DNA of 24,279 nt from a virus: the IMG/VR virus record IMGVR_UViG_3300031772_006060, positions 1 to 24,279 of that record; one strand, written 5' to 3'. Shown one piece after another: positions 1 through 7,933 of this stretch. The position numbers and the translations under genes were made by a program. The notes below the pieces were generated by a model. It was not told the DNA's origin and searched no databases. It saw only the letters and a program-made list of their open reading frames with translations. Within the stretch, counting starts at the first letter, position 1, and the number at the start of each line of letters is the position of its first letter.

Positions 1-891
1 CAGTATAAATATGAGTAGGATTCTGAGTAGTAGCGTGAGTAGATCCGTCACCAAAATCCCAATCCCATGACGTAGGAGTTCCTGTAGATGTATCCGTAAA
101 TGCTACTGAGAGATTTGCAGGACCTGAAGTAGGAGTACCCGTGAAATTCGCTACCATACTCACAGAGATGTAGCTCGTTTTTGTCTCAGTATCAGATCCA
201 GCTCCATTAGTAGCTATCAAAGTGACTGTGTACGTACCAGCTACAGTATAAATATGAGTAGGATTCTGAGTAGTAGCGTGAGTAGATCCGTCACCAAAAT
301 CCCAATCCCATGACGTAGGAGTTCCTGTAGAGGTATCTGTGAATGCTACTGAGAGGTTTGCGGGACCTGACGTAGGAGTCCCTGTGAAATCCGCTGTCAT
401 AATTACAGTGATGTAGTCAGTTTTTATTTCTGTATCAGACCCTCCAGCATTAGTAGCAGTCAGCGTGACTGTATACGCTCCTGTTACAGTATAAATGTGA
501 GTGGGATTTTGCGTGTAATCATGAGTAGATCCGTCACCGAAATCCCAATCCCATGCCGTAGGAGTACCCGCAGAGGTGTCTATGAATGCTACTGAGAGAT
601 TTGCGGGACCTAACGTAGGAGTACCCGTGAAATTCGCTACCATACTCACAGTGATATAGTTCGTTTTTATCTCTGTATCAGACCCTCCAATATTAGAAGA
701 GATTAGGGTAACTGTATACGTACCCGCCACTGTATAGATATGGGTGGGATTTTGAGTGATAGCATGAGTAGATCCATCACCGAAATCCCAGTTCCATGAT
801 GTAGGAGTACCCGTAGAGGTGTCTGTAAAATTTACGGTTAGTGGCGCATACCCAGCAAGAGGGTTTGATATAAAATCAGCAACGATGGGAC
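1..891 (-). repeat. In-frame 243-bp tandem repeat (PKD domain array)
   Basis: Equivalent bases recur at 1, 244, 487 and 730, a constant 243-bp (81-codon) spacing. Units run roughly 1-165 (partial), 166-408, 409-651 and 652-891. Bases 1-88 and 244-331 are identical. A different 37-bp block is identical between 129-165 and 615-651 but diverged in the unit between them. The oldest-looking unit is the one nearest the N-terminus. The array continues beyond position 1. Confidence 0.95.
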
Positions 892-1759
892 TAATAACTA
901 CAATAGACTCAACAACAGACCATAGAGATATAAGGGAAACTAATGTATTGGCTGCTCTGACTCTATAATAGAATGTGCCGACGGGGACTGAAGACTCAGT
1001 GAATGTTGTTAATGGACCGGAGTATATCTCAATTGGGGATAAAAACAATGGCTCTGATGATCGCTCTAAAACATACCCATCAGATCCTACTGAAACTGAC
1101 CACACGGCCTGTATGTCAGCGCTAGATAGAATCTGCGTTAATGATATAATAGAAGGTATAGGAATGGAATAGTCTTCAGTATACGCAGAGTACGGCGATG
1201 CAGCATAAGAGTAGGAGATAGAAAACTGAGTGGAATCAGAACTTACAAAGTTTGAGAAATTATCAAGTCTAGACGAATTCCAATTAACAGATGTGCTAAT
1301 GGGAGAAGATACTTTAACATCATGATACATCTTGATAGAAAGTGACTTGGGAAGACTATCAGATAGCACTAAAAGTCTAACATCATCGTGCTCTCGAATA
1401 TAAACACCAACACTAGAAACATCAGATGAAAGCGTGCGTGAGAAGTAGGTAGTAGGATCAGTAGTTAGATTGGGTTCAATCTCAAGAATCCGAAGAACTC
1501 GGTTGGTACCAATACACCAGACCCAGAAACGATCGGTGAAGAAAGACCCATCGTTCTGTAGTGCAGGGGATACCGAGAAACTATATAGTGAAAGCGGGAT
1601 TGATGCTACAAATGAACTATAGAACTCTTTGATCAACAGCTTGCCAAAAGATTGGGAAACTGACCATAGGTATCCTTTGGCTGAAATGCCTATAGGGATT
1701 GACTCAGAGCCGTACCCTGTAACAAAAAGTTCCTGATTATCAGTAACTGGTAATGACAT
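1..1759 (-). CDS. Virion adhesin/receptor-binding protein with tandem PKD domains (3' end outside window)
   Basis: The ATG at 1759 opens a frame with no stop before the window edge, so about 586 residues are visible and the C-terminus is missing. The first ~290 residues are beta-rich and unrecognised; around residues 205-295 they resemble a fibronectin-III fold (GYVLERSSEP, later GTFYYRVRAANT). At least four PKD domains follow, each with the hallmark WDFGDGST (WNWDFGDG in the first) and a THIYT...GTYTVTL strand pair. Their period is exactly 81 residues. PKD domains are Ig-like spacers or binders found in surface and carbohydrate-active proteins, so a distal fibre or adhesin role is inferred. 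The start lies two bases after the TAA of the 70-aa gene and has no clear Shine-Dalgarno, which suggests coupled translation. The codons are AT-richer than in genes above 6.8 kb. Confidence 0.85.
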   Translation of the reverse strand, partial: MSLPVTDNQELFVTGYGSESIPIGISAKGYLWSVSQSFGKLLIKEFYSSFVASIPLSLYSFSVSPALQNDGSFFTDRFWVWCIGTNRVLRILEIEPNLTTDPTTYFSRTLSSDVSSVGVYIREHDDVRLLVLSDSLPKSLSIKMYHDVKVSSPISTSVNWNSSRLDNFSNFVSSDSTQFSISYSYAASPYSAYTEDYSIPIPSIISLTQILSSADIQAVWSVSVGSDGYVLERSSEPLFLSPIEIYSGPLTTFTESSVPVGTFYYRVRAANTLVSLISLWSVVESIVVISPIVADFISNPLAGYAPLTVNFTDTSTGTPTSWNWDFGDGSTHAITQNPTHIYTVAGTYTVTLISSNIGGSDTEIKTNYITVSMVANFTGTPTLGPANLSVAFIDTSAGTPTAWDWDFGDGSTHDYTQNPTHIYTVTGAYTVTLTATNAGGSDTEIKTDYITVIMTADFTGTPTSGPANLSVAFTDTSTGTPTSWDWDFGDGSTHATTQNPTHIYTVAGTYTVTLIATNGAGSDTETKTSYISVSMVANFTGTPTSGPANLSVAFTDTSTGTPTSWDWDFGDGSTHATTQNPTHIYT

Positions 1760-1761
1760 AA

Positions 1762-1974
1762 TTAGAATTGATGCATTTGAAGTCTACGCGAATACTCTGG
1801 TCCTAACAGCTCACCTGTGTTAAAGCTCAATTGTCCAGAAACCCTAATAAGATTTGTGAGTACTGTGAAAGTATCCTCGTTTACCATAGGATCTTTCATT
1901 ACTTGAGCCTTAAATTGTGCATTCAGATACTCCTGACGAGCAATCAGAGCAACGATGTCTTCTTTGGTAGTCAT
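1762..1974 (-). CDS. Small 70-aa protein, unknown, in the tail-fibre cluster
   Basis: I do not recognise a family. The protein is short, has no membrane segment or signal peptide, and reads as mainly alpha-helical: MTTKEDIVALIARQEYLNAQ starts a helix, followed by a second stretch around TFTVLTNLIRVSGQL. I chose the ATG at 1974 over a TTG six codons upstream at 1992, because TAAGGAG ends six bases before this ATG and the TTG would lie inside that ribosome-binding site. The upstream 1090-aa gene's TAA stop is part of the Shine-Dalgarno, so translation is probably coupled. Its place between two large exposed proteins suggests a fibre chaperone, an assembly factor or a small virion connector; this is inference from context only. 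Confidence 0.75.
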   Translation of the reverse strand: MTTKEDIVALIARQEYLNAQFKAQVMKDPMVNEDTFTVLTNLIRVSGQLSFNTGELLGPEYSRRLQMHQF

Positions 1975-1980
1975 TCTATT

Positions 1981-1987
1981 CTCCTTA
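1981..1987 (-). promoter_or_regulatory. Ribosome binding site TAAGGAG overlapping a stop codon
   Basis: On the minus strand TAAGGAG sits six bases upstream of the ATG at 1974. Its first three bases are the stop codon of the 1090-aa gene. It decides the start of the 70-aa gene and indicates that termination and reinitiation are linked. Confidence 0.8.
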
Positions 1988-4900
1988 AGCAAATAGTGAA
2001 TATGTGTAAGTCAAGGTCAAATTCTTAGTTGCATCCGCAGCAGCAAAGATAAACACACCGTTTGATCCAAAAGAGTATTTTCCTGTACCCGGTGTAAGTA
2101 CACCGATGCGCCACGCATCACTAAAAGCAGGATACCCGGCATTCAAAAGGTCGATTACTGGTGTTCCCGCCATAGCGTCTGCATAGGTCGCTGCCAGTTT
2201 GATATGCGTAGTATCTACATTAATTGCATAATAGATACCACCGTCCACCAGAGGGGTTGGAAACATAAACTGAGAATATATAGTGGAATTACGGTAGAGC
2301 TTCACAGGTGTTCCTGTAGCAATATTCAAGCCACATGAAATAGTATCATTCGGTCTATCTGACACAGACCATGTTGATGTAATTGTGGGTGCATACTCAG
2401 TATATGCTGTTGCACCTTCCATTACTTTGACTACCATTGCATCAGGATCAGTAGCCCGGAAATCTGGATCTGTTGTTTCCGTCACATGACACACATAGGG
2501 GACTGATGCAGGAACAGTAAATGCTATGGCGTCGGCCACATCTACAGGAACATGATAATTCTTTGCTGCAACACGCATTGTTTGCAGATTGTCCTTGATT
2601 TTGTTGGGGCCATGAACCCAAGTGAAACGATCTCCTACAACAAACTGTTGATCCCACGGTTTTCCTGTGGCGTTGTTGAATGCAACACTAACACCTTGGA
2701 GCAACGCGGTTGTACCGGTCTTGGGAATTGGCCGATCTGTTGCGTTATCTTTGATCCAATTTGCACCATTCCAACCAAATGTGGTTACTATACTAGCAAC
2801 AGGATATACCGTTGCATTACAGAATAAAATTGGAATTAAGATCCCGTTGTCTAAATCAACTAAGTTACGGAACATGTGTGCTAAAGAGTTTGTTGTTGAT
2901 TGGTAAGGACCGCCTAGATAGTAAATCTCTGGACTCCAATTATTAGGAGACCCTGCAACAGGTTGGGCATTTGTTGCTCCTAACACGTAAGTACCAGTAT
3001 AATAGTTACCACTATCATTTTTAAGAACATATAGAAAGATTGAATCCGAGACCTGTGATATACCAGCCATGTAAAATATTAGCATACTAAGAGACAAAGA
3101 CTCAACCTCGACAGTAGTACCTGAATTAAGTCCAGTTACTATAACAGTGCGTACAATCAGTGTAGACCTTTGTAGGTCTACAATTTGGTTAGTACCTTTC
3201 CTTATGCATCCCCCTCGACTAACATACTTGGTAGGTAAAGAACACCAGCCAATGCTATTCCCGTCATTAGCTTCATCCTGAAGCACCCATGCCTTATCAG
3301 CATCTGTAAACCATTGATCGTGCGTAGCGCCTGTATAGTATGCACCGTCTTTTAACACCCTACCATTATATGCTTCCAGAGACCCAGTAACAATATGTAC
3401 CATGCCAGCAGTCATGCCTTCCAATTTCTCTCCACCACCTGTGATATATTGAGTGGCTGTAGATGCCCCAAGATCAATCTTACTCAAACCTGTAATATGA
3501 CCTGACCACATGTAAGTGGAAATTGGGTCATACGCCAAATCAAGAACCGGATTAGATAAAATACCAGAAATTGTCAAAAGAGTCGGGGCTACAGTGGGTG
3601 TAGTAGTATCATACAGATAGATTCCGTCTGAAGTAGCAATATAGACATCTGTGCCTACTTTGACCATTCGATGTGCTTTTGTTCCTGTTGTTCCGAACTT
3701 ACATAGAGATACAGAAGTCTCAATAGTCCAGAAACGCCAACGACATACGTTCTGTAATTGTGTCGATCTACTCTTTTGAATAGAATAAATAAAGTCACCA
3801 ACTTGAATCTGATCCTCTATCATATTATCACCACGGGGACTAACCTCGTCCTCAGCTAAATCAATATTATCCGCTAAAACATGGGGCTGCATCTTATTGT
3901 CGATGTCAACGCCCATACTAAGCTGAGGGATTGGATACTGATTAGAACTTTTATAAGAGAATCTCCAAGGTGCAAGCTCTAAAGAAAATCGCCCGGTATT
4001 TTGTCGAACAATTGTGTGAGTGCCTGTACCTTGAGCTGAAATTGTAATAGATAATCCACCCAGAGAAGTAGAAAGTTGGATGGTGGTTCCTGCTTGAATC
4101 ACATAATAATCCACCCCGGCAGATATACCAGTAGGCAGTGCACCTCCCGCATTAGTAAATCTAACAATATCGTCCATAGCAAAGGACTGCGCTATAGTGA
4201 TTTCATTTGTTCCTGTATTCACTACGGCCGGTAGAAATGTTTCGTCAACGATATCAGAGGCGTCGCCTGTTTTAGTAATGCGTACACGCCCTACAATAGC
4301 ATGTTTGTTAGTCGGTGTACCCGTAAGTGCAATTGTTCCTTGTGAGTTTGGAGGATAAGCAGGATCACTAAAGATTTGATCTATCCGACTCGCAGGATGG
4401 GTAAATACACGGGATATAGCAGGCCCAAAATCCGATGGGATAGAGTACCCTATAGTAGCTGCTTTATCATGTACTGGACTGCCTTGAGTGGGCCACCCAA
4501 AGACAAACACCCCAAGGGGATATGCTACTTCGGTAGTAGCATAATTTTGTACCCATTTCTGTCCATAACAGGGACCGAACCACTGGGGGGTAGCTAGATT
4601 ATTGCTCAATCTCCATATATACCTCATCACATTGTCTTTATCCGTCGGGGGATTGAATGCGCATAACCCCTGAATTCCATAACCGTCAGGAAATCCAAAA
4701 GTTTCACAAGCACGATAAACTAAGAGTTGGGAAAGTCTACGTTGAATGTAGCGATTATCGGGAGAGTTATATCCACCTGCTACAAAACTATAAAATAGCG
4801 TATACTTAACAAAAAGATACTGGTTGGTCTGCTGTGTGATAGGGGTGGACAACTCAATAAAAGAGGCATACTCATACGGATGCGCTTCACTTACGTTAAA

Positions 4901-5257
4901 ACTTGAACCTATAATCTTGATTGTGCGTGGGGCTACTGGCGGACTAAATAAATTCTGAACAGAGGAAGTGTTGGCTACCGGATCTAGTGTCTGAGCCAAT
5001 TCCCACATTCTACCGTTGGTTAAGGTATTAATACGTTGGTAGGGTGCATATCGTTGTCGCAGATCGCCAGCAGGAGCAGAATCCCCGGAAAGCTGGATGG
5101 ACCTCTTATTATAATTTCCAAGGAATGGATCAGAACCTTCCCAGCAACCCAACACCAGAGGCATTTGGTCGGTAGAAGTATTCCATTGGGAACCTTCTGC
5201 CACAACTTTGTCATCTTCAATCAGCTTCCACTCATACAAACCTTTGTTCTTAAACAT
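1985..5257 (-). CDS. Large virion structural protein, probable tail fibre/receptor-binding protein (1090 aa)
   Basis: There is no single family I can name with certainty. Residues ~348-418 form a compact domain recurring in phage structural proteins (DDIVRFTNAGGALPTGISAG, then YYVI, QLSTSLGG, GTGTHTI). A diverged relative may occupy ~977-1040 (LVDGGIYYAINV, HIKLAAT). Residues ~515-610 (KVGTDVYIATSDGIYLYD, LAYDPISTYMWSG) look like beta-propeller blades. Most of the rest is beta-strand with many Asn, Thr and Gly, as in exposed fibre proteins. No enzymatic motif is evident. The ATG at 5257 has AGGAG five bases upstream, and that element overlaps the TAG of the preceding gene. The domain around residue 350 is also present twice in the first gene of the window (20952-24279), which links the two as virion components. 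Assignment as fibre or adhesin rests on position and composition. Confidence 0.7.
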   Translation of the reverse strand: MFKNKGLYEWKLIEDDKVVAEGSQWNTSTDQMPLVLGCWEGSDPFLGNYNKRSIQLSGDSAPAGDLRQRYAPYQRINTLTNGRMWELAQTLDPVANTSSVQNLFSPPVAPRTIKIIGSSFNVSEAHPYEYASFIELSTPITQQTNQYLFVKYTLFYSFVAGGYNSPDNRYIQRRLSQLLVYRACETFGFPDGYGIQGLCAFNPPTDKDNVMRYIWRLSNNLATPQWFGPCYGQKWVQNYATTEVAYPLGVFVFGWPTQGSPVHDKAATIGYSIPSDFGPAISRVFTHPASRIDQIFSDPAYPPNSQGTIALTGTPTNKHAIVGRVRITKTGDASDIVDETFLPAVVNTGTNEITIAQSFAMDDIVRFTNAGGALPTGISAGVDYYVIQAGTTIQLSTSLGGLSITISAQGTGTHTIVRQNTGRFSLELAPWRFSYKSSNQYPIPQLSMGVDIDNKMQPHVLADNIDLAEDEVSPRGDNMIEDQIQVGDFIYSIQKSRSTQLQNVCRWRFWTIETSVSLCKFGTTGTKAHRMVKVGTDVYIATSDGIYLYDTTTPTVAPTLLTISGILSNPVLDLAYDPISTYMWSGHITGLSKIDLGASTATQYITGGGEKLEGMTAGMVHIVTGSLEAYNGRVLKDGAYYTGATHDQWFTDADKAWVLQDEANDGNSIGWCSLPTKYVSRGGCIRKGTNQIVDLQRSTLIVRTVIVTGLNSGTTVEVESLSLSMLIFYMAGISQVSDSIFLYVLKNDSGNYYTGTYVLGATNAQPVAGSPNNWSPEIYYLGGPYQSTTNSLAHMFRNLVDLDNGILIPILFCNATVYPVASIVTTFGWNGANWIKDNATDRPIPKTGTTALLQGVSVAFNNATGKPWDQQFVVGDRFTWVHGPNKIKDNLQTMRVAAKNYHVPVDVADAIAFTVPASVPYVCHVTETTDPDFRATDPDAMVVKVMEGATAYTEYAPTITSTWSVSDRPNDTISCGLNIATGTPVKLYRNSTIYSQFMFPTPLVDGGIYYAINVDTTHIKLAATYADAMAGTPVIDLLNAGYPAFSDAWRIGVLTPGTGKYSFGSNGVFIFAAADATKNLTLTYTYSLFA

Positions 5258-5265
5258 GATGACTC

Positions 5266-6594
5266 CTATGTGTTTACGACAGTTATTGTGGCGTTGTATC
5301 CAGAGCCTATTTGAAATGCTGGGAGGGTATCCTGTTCAAAATCTCTGGATTCTTCGTATTCAAAAGTTTTGGTTATTTGGCCTATAGCCCCCATGCCAAC
5401 ATAAAACGGTACATTATCTTGTTCAAAGTCTCGTGTCTCCTCATATTCGAAAGTCTTAATAATTTGTCCGGCATTACTCCCAGAGATCCGAAACGCCACA
5501 GGCTCTGTAATAATTTGCACATTCTCGATATCACCTACAGTATATTGATATTCAAAAGGGTCATAGATCAGAACTTGTTTGTAACCAGAGATTGGGGTAA
5601 AATACTCCCCACCTATCAATTGGGTAAAACAGCGGACTCGAATAAACTTAGTACCAAGGGATCCTGACCATTGATGCCAACGATCATATGAATCATTCGA
5701 ATTAAATGCAATAGAATCCTCGGTGACAAAGGTCAATCCTACAAGGCTACCTATTTCAATAGTATACGGGTATTTAAGATAGGATAAGTTGTTGCCTAAT
5801 AGGTATGGAATGAAGATAAAAGGCTCGTATACCATACCCACTAGCTGAAAACTCAGTCCAGTTACACTGAGTGGAAATAATTCAACATTATCAACACCAA
5901 GGGAGGCTGAACTACCTAAACCTAGCCTAAAAAGAATTGTTGCCTGGGGATCACGGTTTAAGTGGACTGTATTGGGATCCTGAATATAGGAATTAGGTAA
6001 GTATCTCCAGGATAATTCATCAAGTGGGTTCAGAATCCTAAGATATACTGAGCTATCTTTCCTATAATGTAGATAAATCAAATCGCTAGATGAATCATAA
6101 AAAGCTTGAGATTGCTCTCCGGTATTTAGTAAAATCTCCATACCGGACCATTGCCACACAGATCCAACCAATTCTTGCTTTTGGGTGAAGATGTATAAAC
6201 CTGTCTTCTCAGTTTCCTCTATCCTGGTGATCTCGGAATTGCCAACATATACAAAAGCTAAAACGATCGATGCAGCAATAAGCGTCATATCCCAAGTATC
6301 AGTAAGATGAACACCCATAGAGTCAGAATAAACTATATTAAAAGAGTCTGGAGGGGCGGTTAGAGTGACCGTGCCCCAAGATACTGGAATACTATTTAAT
6401 GTGCCACTTCCTGCTTCAACATTAATTGCGAAAGGAAGAGTAAAAGTAACTCTGGAGTTGCTTGTTCTGCCTGTTGTAAACTGTTTTGTATAAAAGACAA
6501 ACCGCTGACCAGTTGGCTTTACAACCAAACTAGGGAAACTGACTGGACGGGCATCGTCAGTTTCAAGGGTTAGCTTAGTTTCTAAGCGATTCAT
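5266..6594 (-). CDS. Virion protein, unknown, beta-rich, with C-terminal 29-aa repeat (442 aa)
   Basis: I do not recognise the family. The protein is beta-strand rich, and the segment AFYDSSSDLIYLHYRKDSSV resembles propeller or sialidase-type blades. The last ~75 residues contain two 29-residue copies beginning GQIIKTFEYEETRDFEQD and GQITKTFEYEESRDFEQD. The frame is open upstream to a TTG at 6666, but I place the start at the ATG at 6594 (MNRLETKLTLE). It has AAGG nine bases upstream, whereas the TTG has no Shine-Dalgarno. The gene follows a 178-bp gap, so it may be the first gene of its own transcript. It ends in a TAG that forms part of the next gene's ribosome-binding site. It is probably an exposed tail or fibre component; confidence in that role is low. 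Confidence 0.7.
   Translation of the reverse strand: MNRLETKLTLETDDARPVSFPSLVVKPTGQRFVFYTKQFTTGRTSNSRVTFTLPFAINVEAGSGTLNSIPVSWGTVTLTAPPDSFNIVYSDSMGVHLTDTWDMTLIAASIVLAFVYVGNSEITRIEETEKTGLYIFTQKQELVGSVWQWSGMEILLNTGEQSQAFYDSSSDLIYLHYRKDSSVYLRILNPLDELSWRYLPNSYIQDPNTVHLNRDPQATILFRLGLGSSASLGVDNVELFPLSVTGLSFQLVGMVYEPFIFIPYLLGNNLSYLKYPYTIEIGSLVGLTFVTEDSIAFNSNDSYDRWHQWSGSLGTKFIRVRCFTQLIGGEYFTPISGYKQVLIYDPFEYQYTVGDIENVQIITEPVAFRISGSNAGQIIKTFEYEETRDFEQDNVPFYVGMGAIGQITKTFEYEESRDFEQDTLPAFQIGSGYNATITVVNT
5296..5469 (-). repeat. Two 29-codon tandem repeats at the C-terminus of the 442-aa protein
   Basis: The period is 87 bp. Copy one starts at 5469 and copy two at 5382 on the minus strand. Both encode a KTFEYEE(T/S)RDFEQD core, and the DNA copies are diverged, so the duplication is not recent. 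Confidence 0.8.
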
Positions 6595-6772
6595 ATTATT
6601 CAGCCTTAACTTTTTATTGGCCAGCACCACCTCACCGAAAACGTAATATTGCTTTAGTACTACCAAAATTACATTACTATAGGTGAAGCCCCAAATTACA
6701 CCACCACTTGTATAATATTCACAATATCACACTACTCCAAAAACAAATCATACTGTGGAGGATAATGAGAGC
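6595..6772. other. 178-bp intergenic region, the only sizeable gap
   Basis: I see no supported gene here; minus-strand frames are short, the longest possible ATG start giving about ten codons. The region holds a weak promoter-like sequence, an AAGG ribosome-binding site at its downstream edge (6604-6607), and a small inverted repeat (atatt-cac-aatat, 6715-6727). It marks a change from GC-richer genes upstream to AT-richer genes downstream. Confidence 0.7.
6712..6740 (-). promoter_or_regulatory. Weak sigma70-like promoter candidate
   Basis: On the minus strand TTGGAG (6740-6735) and TATTAT (6717-6712) are separated by 17 bases. The -10 matches consensus at five of six bases, but the -35 matches only the TTG. 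It would start transcription about 110 bases before the 442-aa gene. Its position in the only real gap of the cluster supports it; the sequence alone does not prove it, and late phage promoters often need phage factors. Confidence 0.3.
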
Positions 6773-7264
6773 TCACACGTCCGATATGAAAGCAGACACT
6801 GACACACTATATTTACCCACAGTAGTATACGTATGCGTAGGGTTTGCTACCATACCCGTATACCCATCCCCAAAATCCCACACCGCACCAGTAAAATGAC
6901 ACCCAGATGGAGCTATACTCTGATCCGAAAAATTTACCAAAAGAGTACCAGGACCGCGTACAGGATCAGCCAAGAAATCCAGCTTCCCCAGTTTCACAAC
7001 AAAAAAAGGTGACACATATGACCCAGAAAAATCATATACCGTAAGAACGACCCTATGTATCCCATGTGACGTGTATGTATGTACCGGCTCCCGCAGAGCG
7101 CTCGTAGTACCATCCCCGAAATCCCAAAGGAACGCCGTAGGATCCCCACTCACTACCTCGACCCTAAACTGCACCGTGATAGGAGTGATGTAAAGGAACA
7201 CACCAGACACACCACCCTGCCCAGTCTCACCCTGCTTGTATAGCTCAATGTTTGCAGAAACCAT
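6773..7264 (-). CDS. Small virion adhesin with two PKD domains (163 aa)
   Basis: After a short Gly-rich leader (about residues 8-20, QGETGQGGVSG) there are two PKD domains, near residues 22-92 (AFLWDFGDGTTS, VHTYTSHGIHRVVLTVYD) and 95-160 (AVWDFGDGYTG, PTHTYTTVGKYSVSVSA). The product ends immediately after the last core strand, so the second domain may be slightly truncated. The gene starts four bases after the TAA of the upstream PKD/jelly-roll gene, with only a weak GAG-type Shine-Dalgarno. It is the last gene before the gap and composition change. PKD domains here probably act as spacers or binding modules on a fibre. No signal peptide or enzyme motif is seen. Confidence 0.8.
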   Translation of the reverse strand: MVSANIELYKQGETGQGGVSGVFLYITPITVQFRVEVVSGDPTAFLWDFGDGTTSALREPVHTYTSHGIHRVVLTVYDFSGSYVSPFFVVKLGKLDFLADPVRGPGTLLVNFSDQSIAPSGCHFTGAVWDFGDGYTGMVANPTHTYTTVGKYSVSVSAFISDV

Positions 7265-7268
7265 AATA

Positions 7269-7925
7269 TTATCTCATATCCAAATACCCAGCTTTACCAC
7301 GGGTACTAATGTGATAGTCTCGCAAATTTTTAGCCGTCGACCACACCATCAACTCATCTATCTTTATAGTACTCTGTACCGCTACCTCTGTTTTAGTACT
7401 CACAGGTACTGTAGGAGCCACATTGGTCGTCTTGTTACAAGGGATCACTTTGTAGTTTCCAAGATATGTACCAACACTCATATTCTCAGACACAGGATCA
7501 AACTGCACCATAGCCCACTGCTTTATGTTGATGACCCTATCAGAAGATCTATACACATACTGTGGGGTCTCATAAACCAAATGCAACTGTGCATCTATGT
7601 AAAAACGCCAATAGGCCCCCGACGAAACCTCAAACGTCTGCATGATAACAAAATCGGGCGTAGGTGCTACATCATTCACTATGATGTAGTCTGTCTTCGT
7701 CTCACTATCCTGATCCACACTATCCTGTACTACGAGTGTCACTGTATACCTACCAGGCACCGTGTACGTGTGCTTCACGGTAGTATCATTACCATCAAGC
7801 ACAGTACCATCCCCTAAAATCCATTTCCTACCCGTAATAACGCCCGTAGAGGCGTCCGTGAACACGACAGTGTTGAACCTGTCCGCGGCCCTATTAGATA
7901 CAGCGAAATCGGCTGCTACAGCCAT
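7269..7925 (-). CDS. PKD domain fused to the C-terminal half of a LamG-like jelly roll (218 aa)
   Basis: Residues 1-87 form a PKD domain in which the usual WDFGDG is WILGDG, followed by KHTYTVPGRYTVTLVVQD. Residues ~92-205 read as the second half of a laminin-G/concanavalin-A-like jelly roll: YWRFYIDAQLHLVYE, then KQWAMVQFD, SVGTYLGNY, and the typical final strand IKIDELMVWSTAKNLRD. The opening strands of such a fold are absent here but are present at the end of the upstream gene. LamG-like domains bind glycans or other surface ligands, so a receptor-binding role is inferred. The ATG at 7925 has AGGA six bases upstream, overlapping the previous TAG. It is in a different frame from the upstream gene, so simple stop readthrough would not join them. 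Confidence 0.75.
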   Translation of the reverse strand: MAVAADFAVSNRAADRFNTVVFTDASTGVITGRKWILGDGTVLDGNDTTVKHTYTVPGRYTVTLVVQDSVDQDSETKTDYIIVNDVAPTPDFVIMQTFEVSSGAYWRFYIDAQLHLVYETPQYVYRSSDRVINIKQWAMVQFDPVSENMSVGTYLGNYKVIPCNKTTNVAPTVPVSTKTEVAVQSTIKIDELMVWSTAKNLRDYHISTRGKAGYLDMR

Positions 7926-7933
7926 ATATCATC

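Noticed and set aside
1-891. CRISPR-like or satellite DNA repeat
   Set aside because: The repeats are 243 bp, in frame, and encode full PKD domains, so they are protein repeats.
1762-1992. 76-aa version of the small gene starting at TTG 1992
   Set aside because: That start lies inside the TAAGGAG ribosome-binding site and the end of the preceding gene; the ATG at 1974 is correctly spaced.
1-6594. Diversity-generating retroelement acting on the fibre genes
   Set aside because: No reverse transcriptase, template repeat or adenine-biased variable region is visible in this window.
5266-6666. 466-aa version of the gene starting at TTG 6666
   Set aside because: No Shine-Dalgarno upstream; the ATG at 6594 has AAGG and begins a more typical N-terminus.
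6715-6727. Small inverted repeat atatt-cac-aatat as an operator
   Set aside because: Five pairs of A/T only; expected by chance in AT-rich spacer DNA.
6735-6760. Possible terminator hairpin (CTCCA ... TGGAG) after the 163-aa PKD gene
   Set aside because: The stem is only five pairs, the loop is 16 bases, and the T run is in the loop rather than after the stem.
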